A stretch of DNA of 64,000 nt from CAVWDU01 sp963840725 (GTDB lineage Bacteria; Pseudomonadota; Gammaproteobacteria; Pseudomonadales; Halieaceae): contig CAWIZY010000018.1 in NCBI GenBank assembly GCA_963840725.1, positions 1 to 64,000 of the forward strand, given 5' to 3'. Position numbers and translations under genes: made by a program. Below the pieces are notes generated by a model. The model had not been told where the DNA came from. It saw nothing but the letters and a program-made list of their open reading frames with translations, and made no database searches. Numbering within the stretch: position 1 is the first letter of the stretch; each line of letters opens with the position of its first letter. Shown here one piece after another: positions 53,976 to 62,051 of the stretch.

Positions 53976-55460
53976 ATGGGTATCGATATCGACAGGACTG
54001 AGTTTGGCAGTGATGACCATCGGCAGTTTCGAACTCGGCTGGAGGAAAACCTGGCGGCGTTGCGGGAGCGGTTGGCGGATCCGGGCTTTGGTCTGGGGCC
54101 GGGATCCCTGGGCGCGGAACTGGAGATGTATCTGATTGATGTGGACGGGAACCCACTGCACGCCAATCAGGAAATCCTCGCCGCGGCGAATGACCCACAG
54201 CTGACCCTGGAGCTGAATCGCTACAATCTCGAGTACAACCTCTCGCCTTGCGCCCTGACTGATGCGCCCTTCGACACCACAGAGCGTGAAATCCTTGATC
54301 GGCTGGATCACCTGCGCGCAGCGGCCGCGGTGCATGGGGGCAGGGTGGTTCCCATTGGGATTCTTCCTACCCTCAGACAGTCGGACTTTGGCGTCGACTG
54401 TATCACCCAGCGCAAGCGCTATCATGCATTGGTAGGGCAATTGATCAAGCGGCGCGGTAGCAAATTTCTCATTGATATTAACGGTAGAGACCCGCTGCAA
54501 CTCGAAATGAACGATATCACCCTGGAGGGCGCGAATACCTCCTTTCAGGTGCATTACCGGGTCAATCCCGCAGACTACGCAGATACCTTTAACGCCATTC
54601 AACTGGCGACGCCCCTGGGCATCGCCGTCGGCGCCAATTCACCGACGCTGTTTGGCCATTCACTGTGGCATGAAACCCGTATCCCCCTGTTCAAGCAGTC
54701 TATCGACACCCGGCAGCGCGACCGTTACGACTGGCGCGAGCCGGCACGGGTTAACTTCGGCCAGGGCTGGGCCCGCCGGGGTGCAGAGGAGCTCTTTGTG
54801 GAAGTGGCGAATATTTATCCACCTCTGTTGCCGATTTGCGCCCGGCAGTCTCCCGCCGATGAACTGGCGGCGGGCGTCCAGGCACCAACGCTGGCTGAGC
54901 TGAAACTGCACCAGAGCACAATCTGGCTGTGGAATCGCCCAATCTATGACGACGTCGACGGCGGGCATCTGCGCATAGAGATGCGCGCGCTGCCCGCTGG
55001 GCCCTCGGCAGTTGATATGGTTGCCAATACGGCCTTCCTCATCGGTCTAGCGGAAGGGCTCAAACCTGAAATCAATGAAATCCTGCCGAGCTTGCCCTTC
55101 GCCATGGCCGAGTATAATTTTTACCGCGCGGCCCAACACGGCATGGGTGCGGAGCTGGTGTGGCCGAGCCCCGGACAGTCCGGTTACACCTTGCAGCCTA
55201 TCGTTCGCATTATCGAGACACTGTTGCCTGTCGCTCAGGCGGGCCTGGATGCTATCGGTATCGCTAGGGCTGAGTCTGAGCGCTACCTGCAAATTATCGA
55301 GCGTCGCCTGCAGAGCGGCCAGAACGGCGCCGTCTGGCAACAGAAAATGCTTGCGCGCCTGGGAGAGACAATGCCCCGTAGAGAGGCACTACACGAAATG
55401 CTGGAGCATTTTTTAACCAACAGTATGACCAACCAGCCGGTGGCCGAGTGGCGCGTATGA
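53976..55460 (+). CDS. GCS2-type glutamate-cysteine ligase/carboxylate-amine ligase family protein
   Basis: A 494-residue ATP-dependent ligase of the GCS2 superfamily. The start of the fold shows GAELEMYLID (about residues 46-55) and the middle LELNRYNLEYNLSP, both typical; HLRIEMRALPAGPS lies near 330-344. Members make gamma-glutamyl or other amide bonds, and the true substrates here are not known. The stop overlaps the next gene's ATG, coupling it to a deacylase-like enzyme. Confidence 0.85.
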   Translation: MGIDIDRTEFGSDDHRQFRTRLEENLAALRERLADPGFGLGPGSLGAELEMYLIDVDGNPLHANQEILAAANDPQLTLELNRYNLEYNLSPCALTDAPFDTTEREILDRLDHLRAAAAVHGGRVVPIGILPTLRQSDFGVDCITQRKRYHALVGQLIKRRGSKFLIDINGRDPLQLEMNDITLEGANTSFQVHYRVNPADYADTFNAIQLATPLGIAVGANSPTLFGHSLWHETRIPLFKQSIDTRQRDRYDWREPARVNFGQGWARRGAEELFVEVANIYPPLLPICARQSPADELAAGVQAPTLAELKLHQSTIWLWNRPIYDDVDGGHLRIEMRALPAGPSAVDMVANTAFLIGLAEGLKPEINEILPSLPFAMAEYNFYRAAQHGMGAELVWPSPGQSGYTLQPIVRIIETLLPVAQAGLDAIGIARAESERYLQIIERRLQSGQNGAVWQQKMLARLGETMPRREALHEMLEHFLTNSMTNQPVAEWRV

Positions 55461-56497
55461 CACGCTTCAATTTTATTCGCAATCCGGTGGTCGGAGAGAT
55501 AGGCCGCACCGTTGAGGAATTTTTGCAGCATCTGGGTGGTCCTGGCTGTTTACTGATCGAAGGTGAGGACACCAGTCGCACCCGCGCGCTGGTCACGTTA
55601 TTGCATGGCAATGAGCCCTCGGGCGTGATGGCTCTATTCCGCTGGCTGCAATGGGAGCGCAAGCCGGCGGTCAACGTGCTGTGCATTGTCGCGTCGGTTA
55701 CCGCTGCGCTTGAACAGCCGTTGTTCAGTCATCGCATGCTGCCGCGCGCCAGGGACCTGAACCGCTGTTTCAGACCACCCTTTGATGACGCCCAGGGCGC
55801 GATGGCCGAGGAAATACTGGAGATTCTGAGGCTTCACCGTCCGGAGAGTATCGTGGATATGCACAATACGTCAGGGTCAGGTCCCGCTTTTGGGGTGTGT
55901 ACCTACATGGATCGTGAGCACGACGCGCTGGTCTCGCTGTTTACCCAACGACTGATTATCTCGGATCTCAACCTCGGCGCTCTGATGGAACTCAGTGAAC
56001 GCGAGTGTCCTACGGTCACCATTGAGGTGGGCGGTCGTCTCGATGACGCTGCCCATGCGCTGGCCCTGGAGGGGATAGATCGATATTTCATGGCACCAAC
56101 GGTCCTGTCCCAGGGCGAGACTGACTGGGGACTGGAACTGCTGCGCGATCCCATAAGGCTGGAATTGAATCAGGGCGTTACACTCACCTATGCCGAGCAG
56201 GCCAGTGACAGCTATGACATTACGCTCAAGTCAGATATAGAGCACCATAACTTTGGGGCTGTAGCCCCGGATGTGCAATTGGGCTGGACTGCCAGCGACG
56301 CCCGTCATTTGTTCTCGGCCCAGGATGCGGGCGGCCGCTGTGCCGTCAGCAAGTTGGTGCGAATAGAGGATGGCAGGCTCTATCCGGCCCAGCCCCTCAA
56401 GCTATTCATGATTACCAATAATGCGAGCATCGCCCAGTCTGATTGTTTGTTCTATGCGGTGGCGGACGATGGTTCCCTGCACTGCCAATTATCCTGA
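55457..56497 (+). CDS. Succinylglutamate desuccinylase/aspartoacylase-family hydrolase
   Basis: A zinc-dependent amide hydrolase of the AstE/ASPA family (M14 fold). The HxxE zinc motif is in LLHGNEPSG (about residues 49-57), and a third ligand is likely the His of IVDMHNTSGSGPAFG. The Glu of TVTIEVGG is the probable catalytic base. It has 346 residues from the ATG at 55457 that overlaps the ligase stop. It could cleave the amide made by the ligase or act on an N-acyl amino acid. Confidence 0.85.
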   Translation: MTRFNFIRNPVVGEIGRTVEEFLQHLGGPGCLLIEGEDTSRTRALVTLLHGNEPSGVMALFRWLQWERKPAVNVLCIVASVTAALEQPLFSHRMLPRARDLNRCFRPPFDDAQGAMAEEILEILRLHRPESIVDMHNTSGSGPAFGVCTYMDREHDALVSLFTQRLIISDLNLGALMELSERECPTVTIEVGGRLDDAAHALALEGIDRYFMAPTVLSQGETDWGLELLRDPIRLELNQGVTLTYAEQASDSYDITLKSDIEHHNFGAVAPDVQLGWTASDARHLFSAQDAGGRCAVSKLVRIEDGRLYPAQPLKLFMITNNASIAQSDCLFYAVADDGSLHCQLS

Positions 56498-56585
56498 CAT
56501 GTCGCATTTTCGGACAGGTTTTTCCTGCGCCTGACCGATGGTCTAATTTAATCGTTTTGCAGACTTGCAATTCGTCATCAAAGCA

Positions 56586-56601
56586 CTGAGTATATATACA
56601 G
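56586..56601 (+). promoter_or_regulatory. LexA (SOS) box of recA
   Basis: CTGAGTATATATACAG matches the LexA consensus CTG-N10-CAG with a TA-rich centre (consensus CTGTATATATATACAG). It lies about 250 bases before recA, and TATATA inside it may be the -10. LexA binding would repress recA until DNA damage. Confidence 0.85.
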
Positions 56602-56640
56602 TAGTATCTGATGCCGAGCAAAGCGCTTACACACGTGAAT

Positions 56641-56712
56641 AAACGCGTAAGTAAACGCCTAAGTAAACGCCTAAGTAAACGCCTAAGTAAACGCGTAAGT
56701 AGGCGCCTAAGT
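56641..56712 (+). repeat. Six 12-bp tandem repeats in the recA leader
   Basis: Exactly six back-to-back units, consensus AAACGCCTAAGT. Units 2-4 are identical, units 1 and 5 have G for the second C (AAACGCGTAAGT) and unit 6 begins AGG. They lie between the LexA box and the ribosome site, so they would be transcribed. Confidence 0.95.
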
Positions 56713-56850
56713 AAAAGCTGGTAGAAAGCGGGTAATTGCTGCGCCAGTGAAGCCGTGCACGAAGGGACAGACAGGCTCAGATACGGGTGAGCCAGCACCA
56801 AACATTCAGCACCAACCAACAGAGACCAATCGGGAGCGGGAGAAAACATT

Positions 56851-57891
56851 ATGGATGCCAACAAGGGAAAAGCACTGGAAGCCGCGCTCACGCAGATTGA
56901 GCGACAATTCGGTCGGGGTACGGTCATGCGCATGGGTGACCGGGAGCGGGTAGCCATCCCGGCGATTTCAACCGGCTCTCTGGGTCTGGACATTGCCCTG
57001 GGTATTGGTGGTTTGCCCAAGGGGCGGATCTGCGAGATCTACGGCCCCGAGTCCTCTGGTAAAACGACTCTGACCCTGCAGGTGATTGCTGAAGCTCAAA
57101 AAGCCGGCGGCACTGCTGCCTTCATCGATGCCGAGCACGCCCTGGATCCTATTTATGCCGAGAAACTGGGGGTGCAGATGGATGATTTGATCCTGTCTCA
57201 GCCGGACACCGGCGAACAGGCCCTGGAGGTATCGGAAATGCTGGTGAGGTCTGGCGCTGTCGATGTGTTGGTTGTGGACTCGGTTGCCGCATTGACGCCG
57301 AAGGCAGAAATCGAGGGCGACATGGGGGACTCTCACGTGGGTCTGCAGGCGCGCCTCATGAGCCAGGCGATGCGCAAACTGACGGGTGCGATTAAAAACA
57401 CCAACTGTTTGGTGATATTCATCAATCAGATCAGGATGAAAATTGGCGTCATGTTCGGTAGCCCGGAGACCACTACCGGCGGTAACGCGCTCAAGTTCTA
57501 CTCATCCGTGCGCCTGGACATTCGCCGCATAGGGGCCGTCAAAGAGGGCGACGAGGTGATCGGTAATGAAACCCGGGTCAAAGTGGTTAAAAACAAGGTC
57601 TCTCCACCCTTCAAACAGGCCGAGTTTCAGATCATGTACGGCAAGGGCATTTACCACATGGGTGAGGTGATCGACTGGGGAGTTAAGCAGAATTTGATCA
57701 ATAAGGCCGGCGCCTGGTATTCCTACAAGGGCGACAAAATAGGTCAGGGCAAGGCCAACTCTGCGAAGTTTCTCGAGGATAACCCGGCTGTTGCCAATGA
57801 AATTGAAACCCAAATCCGTGCCCAATTGATGGACACTGGTGCGCCGGCTGCGAAACAGGAAGAGACGGAGGCTCCCGCCGAGCAGGACTGA
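56851..57891 (+). CDS. recA: Recombinase RecA
   Basis: Strand-exchange protein and SOS co-protease. The 346-residue protein has Walker A GPESSGKTTLTL near residues 67-78, the L1/L2 loop regions (AEIEGDMGDSHVGLQARLMS and INQIRMKIGVMFGSPETTTG) and an acidic C-terminal tail. A LexA box lies upstream and recX downstream. Confidence 0.99.
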   Translation: MDANKGKALEAALTQIERQFGRGTVMRMGDRERVAIPAISTGSLGLDIALGIGGLPKGRICEIYGPESSGKTTLTLQVIAEAQKAGGTAAFIDAEHALDPIYAEKLGVQMDDLILSQPDTGEQALEVSEMLVRSGAVDVLVVDSVAALTPKAEIEGDMGDSHVGLQARLMSQAMRKLTGAIKNTNCLVIFINQIRMKIGVMFGSPETTTGGNALKFYSSVRLDIRRIGAVKEGDEVIGNETRVKVVKNKVSPPFKQAEFQIMYGKGIYHMGEVIDWGVKQNLINKAGAWYSYKGDKIGQGKANSAKFLEDNPAVANEIETQIRAQLMDTGAPAAKQEETEAPAEQD

Positions 57892-57922
57892 TAGAGCGGC
57901 GAATAACAACAGGTTTTTTCAT

Positions 57923-57967
57923 GGGCGCCGGGGAGTTAACCACACTCCCCCCCACTCTCCGGCGTCC
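57923..57967 (+). terminator. Hairpin between recA and recX
   Basis: An outer stem GGGCGCCGG/CCGGCGTCC (one G-T pair) encloses an inner stem GGGGAGT/ACTCCCC. No T run follows, so it is a weak or factor-dependent terminator or an attenuator that limits recX, as reported for the recA-recX gap in E. coli. Confidence 0.45.
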
Positions 57968-57978
57968 ATTCTAATTAT

Positions 57979-58416
57979 ATGACTGAAGCAGGAGACATTC
58001 GTCTCGCAGCCATGAACTTGCTGGCTCGACGAGAGCATTCCTTGCAGGAACTGCGCCGTAAGTTACGCCGACGCTTTGAGAATCCTGCACTGGTGGAAGA
58101 ACAACTGCAACGGCTGACTGACGAAGCTCTACAAAGTGACAGTCGCTATACCGAGAGCTTCCTCCATCAGCGTATTCGTCGCGGCTACGGACCTTTGCGT
58201 CTGGTTAGCGAGTTGCGCGAGCGTGGAATCACGGAAGACGAATCACGCTCGGCCCTGGATTCGCTAACCGAAGACTGGTCTGCTCTGGCCGAGGCTGTAT
58301 TGCTTAAGAAATTTGGTGTAGACCCCCCAGCCGATATCCGGGACAAAGCGCGCCGAGCTCGTTTTTTACAGTATCGCGGCTTCAGTTCCGAGCACTTCAG
58401 GCATTTGCTGGACTGA
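57979..58416 (+). CDS. recX: Regulatory protein RecX
   Basis: A small helical protein that binds RecA filaments and damps their activity. The 145-residue sequence has the tandem helical repeats (LARREHSLQELRRKLRRRFE and SRYTESFLHQRIRRGYGPLR). It lies 87 bases after recA. Confidence 0.94.
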   Translation: MTEAGDIRLAAMNLLARREHSLQELRRKLRRRFENPALVEEQLQRLTDEALQSDSRYTESFLHQRIRRGYGPLRLVSELRERGITEDESRSALDSLTEDWSALAEAVLLKKFGVDPPADIRDKARRARFLQYRGFSSEHFRHLLD

Positions 58417-58549
58417 GCGGTCATGCCTCGAAAGGGCTTCCAAAACTGTCCCGGGCTTTTATCAAACGCTGTATCCAGCCCTGTATCAAGTAGTGTCTGC
58501 GAGTTAACATGGTGTCCGGAATACCCTCGTTAGCTTTGGAATCCTGTTC

Positions 58550-60235
58550 ATGTCTGCCCGATGGTACCTGTTTCTTCCCGCTTTGCTGCTGTTCAATGCC
58601 ACCGCTTGGGCGACGTCCCTGGTGCTGCACAATGTCAATCTGGTGGATGTAGCCGGACTCACCGTAATCAGCAAGCAAACCGTTGTCATAGACGCGGGAC
58701 GAATCACCCATATAGGGCCGGCTGAGCAGTGGCGGCCTTCCCCCGGCCAGGTGCGTCTTGACCTGACCGGCAAATATCTGATTCCCGGCCTGATCGACGC
58801 CCACGTGCACCTGGCCACCGACCCCGAGAAGGACGATCGCGAGGATGTGACGCTGATGCGATTGCGCAAGTTATTGCGCGGAGGCGTAACGGCTATCCGT
58901 GATATGGGGGGTGATGCCAGGGTGCTGGCCGGACTCAAGCGGCGGGCCGATATCGGTACTATATCTGCACCGGACATCCACTACTCGGTGATTCTGGCCG
59001 GTCGATCTTTTTTCGATGACCCGAGGACAGTGAGTTCATCCAAGGGTCAAACGCCCGGTGAAGTCGACTGGATGCGTGCTATCGATGACGCTACCGATTA
59101 CGACCGGGTGGTTATCAGCGCCCAGGGAGCGGGTGCCTCGGGACTGAAAGTCTACGCGGACGTCACGCCGGCACAATTGCAACAGATTGTGGCTGCCGCC
59201 AGGCGCCATGCTATGCCGGTATGGTCGCACGCCTATCACCGTGCCGTTAAGCCCTTCCAGGTGAGTGCGGCTGGGGTTGATGTGATGTCACACTCAGCTT
59301 ATCTTGCAGCGGAGCACGTCAAAGATTTTTATCGGTTGCACGGTGGGAATGGGTCATTGGGGGAGGAAGAGGTCGCCGCGTCATTGAATGAAGATCAATA
59401 CACCCCCTTATTCGAACAGATGCTCGCCAACAACACCCTGCTCGATACCACCTTGAGTGTGTTCGAGTTAACGCGCAAGCCGGACCAGCCGCGATCTGCC
59501 CGGGAGCTGCTGTACCGCTACGCAATCAACTTTGCCCGCTGGGCAAACCTGCGCGGGATACCTTTGGTCGCCGGCACGGATACTGCCAGCGATATTGCCG
59601 GCCTGCCGTTTCCTGCCGTGCACTATGAGATGCAGTTGATGGTGGATCAGGCGGGTCTCAGCCCTTTGCAGGCACTGCAAACAGCAACACTCAACGCCGC
59701 CCTGGCGCTGGGTGTCGAGGCTGATCAAGGCACGATCGCTGTTGGTAAAGTGGCCAACCTGGTTGTGCTGGAAGAGAATCCGGCTATCGCCATCGAGCAT
59801 ACCCTGACCGTGGCCCACGTGTTGAAGAATGGCCGTATTATTTACCCCGGTAAGGATGACCCCCGTCTCCCGTTTAGCACAGCAAGAGCCGGTGGCGGTA
59901 TGCTCTGGCTGTCGGGTCAGATCGGTAATTTCCCGGGCACCATGGTCCTGGCGGATCCGTCAGCAGAGGGTCAGATGGACCAGGCGATGCGCAATATCGG
60001 TCAGGTGTTGGAGGACTACGGGCTGGATCATGACGACCTGCTAAAGTGCACACTGATGCTGGCGAACATTGAGGACTGGGCCGCAGCCAGCGAGGTCTAT
60101 CGCTCTTACTTTAACCCACCCTTGCCGGCGCGCAGTGCCTTCGCCGCCAGTGGGCTGGCTCTGGGTGCCGGAGTTGAAATCGAGTGCGTTGCGGCGCTAA
60201 AGGCTTCTTTTACTGCAGGAAGTCCTTTTCCATAA
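58550..60235 (+). CDS. Exported amidohydrolase fused to a RidA (YjgF) domain
   Basis: A 561-residue protein with two domains. Residues 1-22 look like a signal peptide (LFLPALLLFNATAWA). An imidazolonepropionase-like amidohydrolase follows (about 25-435), with metal-binding HVHLATDP after PGLIDA, a HAYH site and a GTDTASD motif. The last 115 residues (about 440-555) are a RidA domain: WLSGQIGNFPG, DDLLKCTLMLANIEDW and PARSAFAASGLALGAGVEIECVAAL (split here for length), keeping the catalytic Arg position of RidA in PARS. The fusion suggests that hydrolysis yields an enamine/imine that RidA clears. Substrate unknown. Confidence 0.85.
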   Translation: MSARWYLFLPALLLFNATAWATSLVLHNVNLVDVAGLTVISKQTVVIDAGRITHIGPAEQWRPSPGQVRLDLTGKYLIPGLIDAHVHLATDPEKDDREDVTLMRLRKLLRGGVTAIRDMGGDARVLAGLKRRADIGTISAPDIHYSVILAGRSFFDDPRTVSSSKGQTPGEVDWMRAIDDATDYDRVVISAQGAGASGLKVYADVTPAQLQQIVAAARRHAMPVWSHAYHRAVKPFQVSAAGVDVMSHSAYLAAEHVKDFYRLHGGNGSLGEEEVAASLNEDQYTPLFEQMLANNTLLDTTLSVFELTRKPDQPRSARELLYRYAINFARWANLRGIPLVAGTDTASDIAGLPFPAVHYEMQLMVDQAGLSPLQALQTATLNAALALGVEADQGTIAVGKVANLVVLEENPAIAIEHTLTVAHVLKNGRIIYPGKDDPRLPFSTARAGGGMLWLSGQIGNFPGTMVLADPSAEGQMDQAMRNIGQVLEDYGLDHDDLLKCTLMLANIEDWAAASEVYRSYFNPPLPARSAFAASGLALGAGVEIECVAALKASFTAGSPFP

Positions 60236-61793
60236 CTTCGATTACCGTGGGAATATCCCGCGCCGCGGCTTGTTGCAGAGCCGCTTGTAACTCTCTGACG
60301 TTGGTAACGCGCACGCCCGGGCAGCCATAGGCTGCCGCGATAGCGATGAAGTCAGGGGTGTGGATGTCGCAGGCGATGGGCTCCATGCCCGCGCTGCGAA
60401 AGTTCTGGGCGATCATGTCGTAGCCATTATTGTTCCAGATGACTACGGCCACGCCAATGCTGGCCTCCACTGCGGTGGACAGTTCATTGATGCTGAACTG
60501 CAAGCCGCCGTCTCCGACCAGACAGATCACGGGCCGACCCGGTTGCGCCAGTCTGGCCCCGAATGCCGCGGGCAGGCCGTAGCCCAGGGTGCCGAAACCT
60601 GTTGCGGAGTTGGCGAATGAGCGAGGCGCTGGCGGATGGTATTGTCCGGCAGCGAAATAGATAGGCTGGGTCGAATCGCCAATCAGGATGGCATCGGGTA
60701 GCGCGCTGAGCAGGCTGTCAAGAAACACCTGATAGTCCGGGTTGTCCAGTTGGCGTAGCGCGGCGTTTACCTCAGCGGTGCGCTCAGCCCCGCGCCCTTG
60801 TTGGGGCTCGCAAAGAGGTAGCAGGGCCGTCAGGGCCTCGCCGGCGTCCGAGACGATGGCAATCGTCGCAGGCGCATTGCGGGTCAGTTGTGCTGCGTCG
60901 ATATCAATACGGATCAGCGGTGTCTCGCCGAGACTGAAGCCGCCATCAAACAGGAAGTCGTAGTCTGTCTCCGCGAACTCAGTGCCGATGCCGACAATCA
61001 GGTCGGCCTGTTTATAGAGGTCGCGTACCGGTTGGTAGGAGGGACTCCCGGCCACATAGAGCGGATGCCCCGGGGGCAGAATGCCCTTGGCGTTCTGGGT
61101 CAGTGTGGTGGGTGCATCCAGGCATTCTGCGAGTGCTCTGGCGGCCGCCGCCGCGTCGGCCGCGCCGCCGCCCAGCGCAATGACTGGCCGCCTGGCGCCG
61201 GCGATGAGAGTGGCGGCTCGCTGCAGCGCCTCCCGGGCGGGCGCAGGTGGCGCTGGCAGCGACCAGTGGCGCCTGGGCACATGATCTGCGTTGGCGGTGA
61301 TCACGTCCTGCGGAAAAATCAAATGCACTGGCCCCGGACGTTCGCTGTGAAAGATTGTAAACGCCCTGGCCAGCACCTGAGGCAATTCATCCGGGCGCAT
61401 TAAGGTATGCGACCATCGACTCCATTGACGGGTGGCCTGCTGCAGATTATCCACTTCGTGGAGACGGCCTTCACCCAGACCCAGCTCATGCCGGGCGTTG
61501 TCGGCCGATATCACCAGCATCGGGATACTGTCCAGCAGCGCCTGGCCCATCGCAGTGCCGATATTCAATGCGCCCGGCCCCGATACAGTGATGCAGGCTG
61601 CCGGCCTGCCACTGACCCGGGCGTAGCCATCGGCCATAAAGCCTGCACCCTGTTCGTGTCGGGGGGTGATATGGCGAATGCCCGTGTGAGGCAGTCCACG
61701 GTACAGCTCGATGGTGTGGGTGCCAGGTATACCAAACGCCGTATCAATACCGTGGTCAGCCAGCAAGATGGCCAGTAATTCGCCACAGGTCAT
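60210..61793 (-). CDS. ThDP-dependent 2-oxoacid decarboxylase, AruI-like
   Basis: A 527-residue acetolactate-synthase-fold enzyme, most like Pseudomonas AruI, which decarboxylates 5-guanidino-2-oxopentanoate (2-ketoarginine). The N-terminus TCGELLAILLADHGIDTAFG with HTIELYRGL and TPRHEQGAGFMADGYAR fits that group. The ThDP motif GDGGLQFSINELSTAVEASI ends near NNNGYDM. The start is the ATG at 61793. Its 3' end overlaps the convergent amidohydrolase by 26 bases. Substrate assignment is tentative because no arginine transaminase gene is nearby. Confidence 0.8.
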   Translation of the reverse strand: MTCGELLAILLADHGIDTAFGIPGTHTIELYRGLPHTGIRHITPRHEQGAGFMADGYARVSGRPAACITVSGPGALNIGTAMGQALLDSIPMLVISADNARHELGLGEGRLHEVDNLQQATRQWSRWSHTLMRPDELPQVLARAFTIFHSERPGPVHLIFPQDVITANADHVPRRHWSLPAPPAPAREALQRAATLIAGARRPVIALGGGAADAAAAARALAECLDAPTTLTQNAKGILPPGHPLYVAGSPSYQPVRDLYKQADLIVGIGTEFAETDYDFLFDGGFSLGETPLIRIDIDAAQLTRNAPATIAIVSDAGEALTALLPLCEPQQGRGAERTAEVNAALRQLDNPDYQVFLDSLLSALPDAILIGDSTQPIYFAAGQYHPPAPRSFANSATGFGTLGYGLPAAFGARLAQPGRPVICLVGDGGLQFSINELSTAVEASIGVAVVIWNNNGYDMIAQNFRSAGMEPIACDIHTPDFIAIAAAYGCPGVRVTNVRELQAALQQAAARDIPTVIEVMEKDFLQ

Positions 61794-62051
61794 TCGGTGC
61801 TCTCCGGCCCTGTATAGGAAGATCCCGGTGGGCGCGTCGGGCGTAGCACGGACCGGGCTTTGACCTGTCCCCGGGTGGTATTTTACCAGGGGTTGTTTAG
61901 CTGCACTGTCGGGCGAGGGTAATGCCCCGAACGACTTCTCGCAAGCGCCATGGGCTGAGTGCCTGCACCGTCCTGCGGCTTGACCTGAATCAGGGTCGTA
62001 AGGCGAGCCGATGCTACACTGATCACTCGACATCCGAAGGAGACACAAGCT

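Larger units (their letters stand above)
56498..56850. other. recA upstream region
   Basis: 353 non-coding bases that hold the LexA box, the 12-bp tandem repeats and, near the end, the ribosome site GGGAGCGGGAGA. A minus-strand ORF here merely translates the repeats. Confidence 0.7.

Noticed and set aside
56641..56712. CRISPR array
   Set aside because: The 12-bp units are contiguous with no spacers.
56412..57020. 202-codon minus-strand ORF with repeated LLRRLL
   Set aside because: It only translates the 12-bp DNA repeats and antisense recA.
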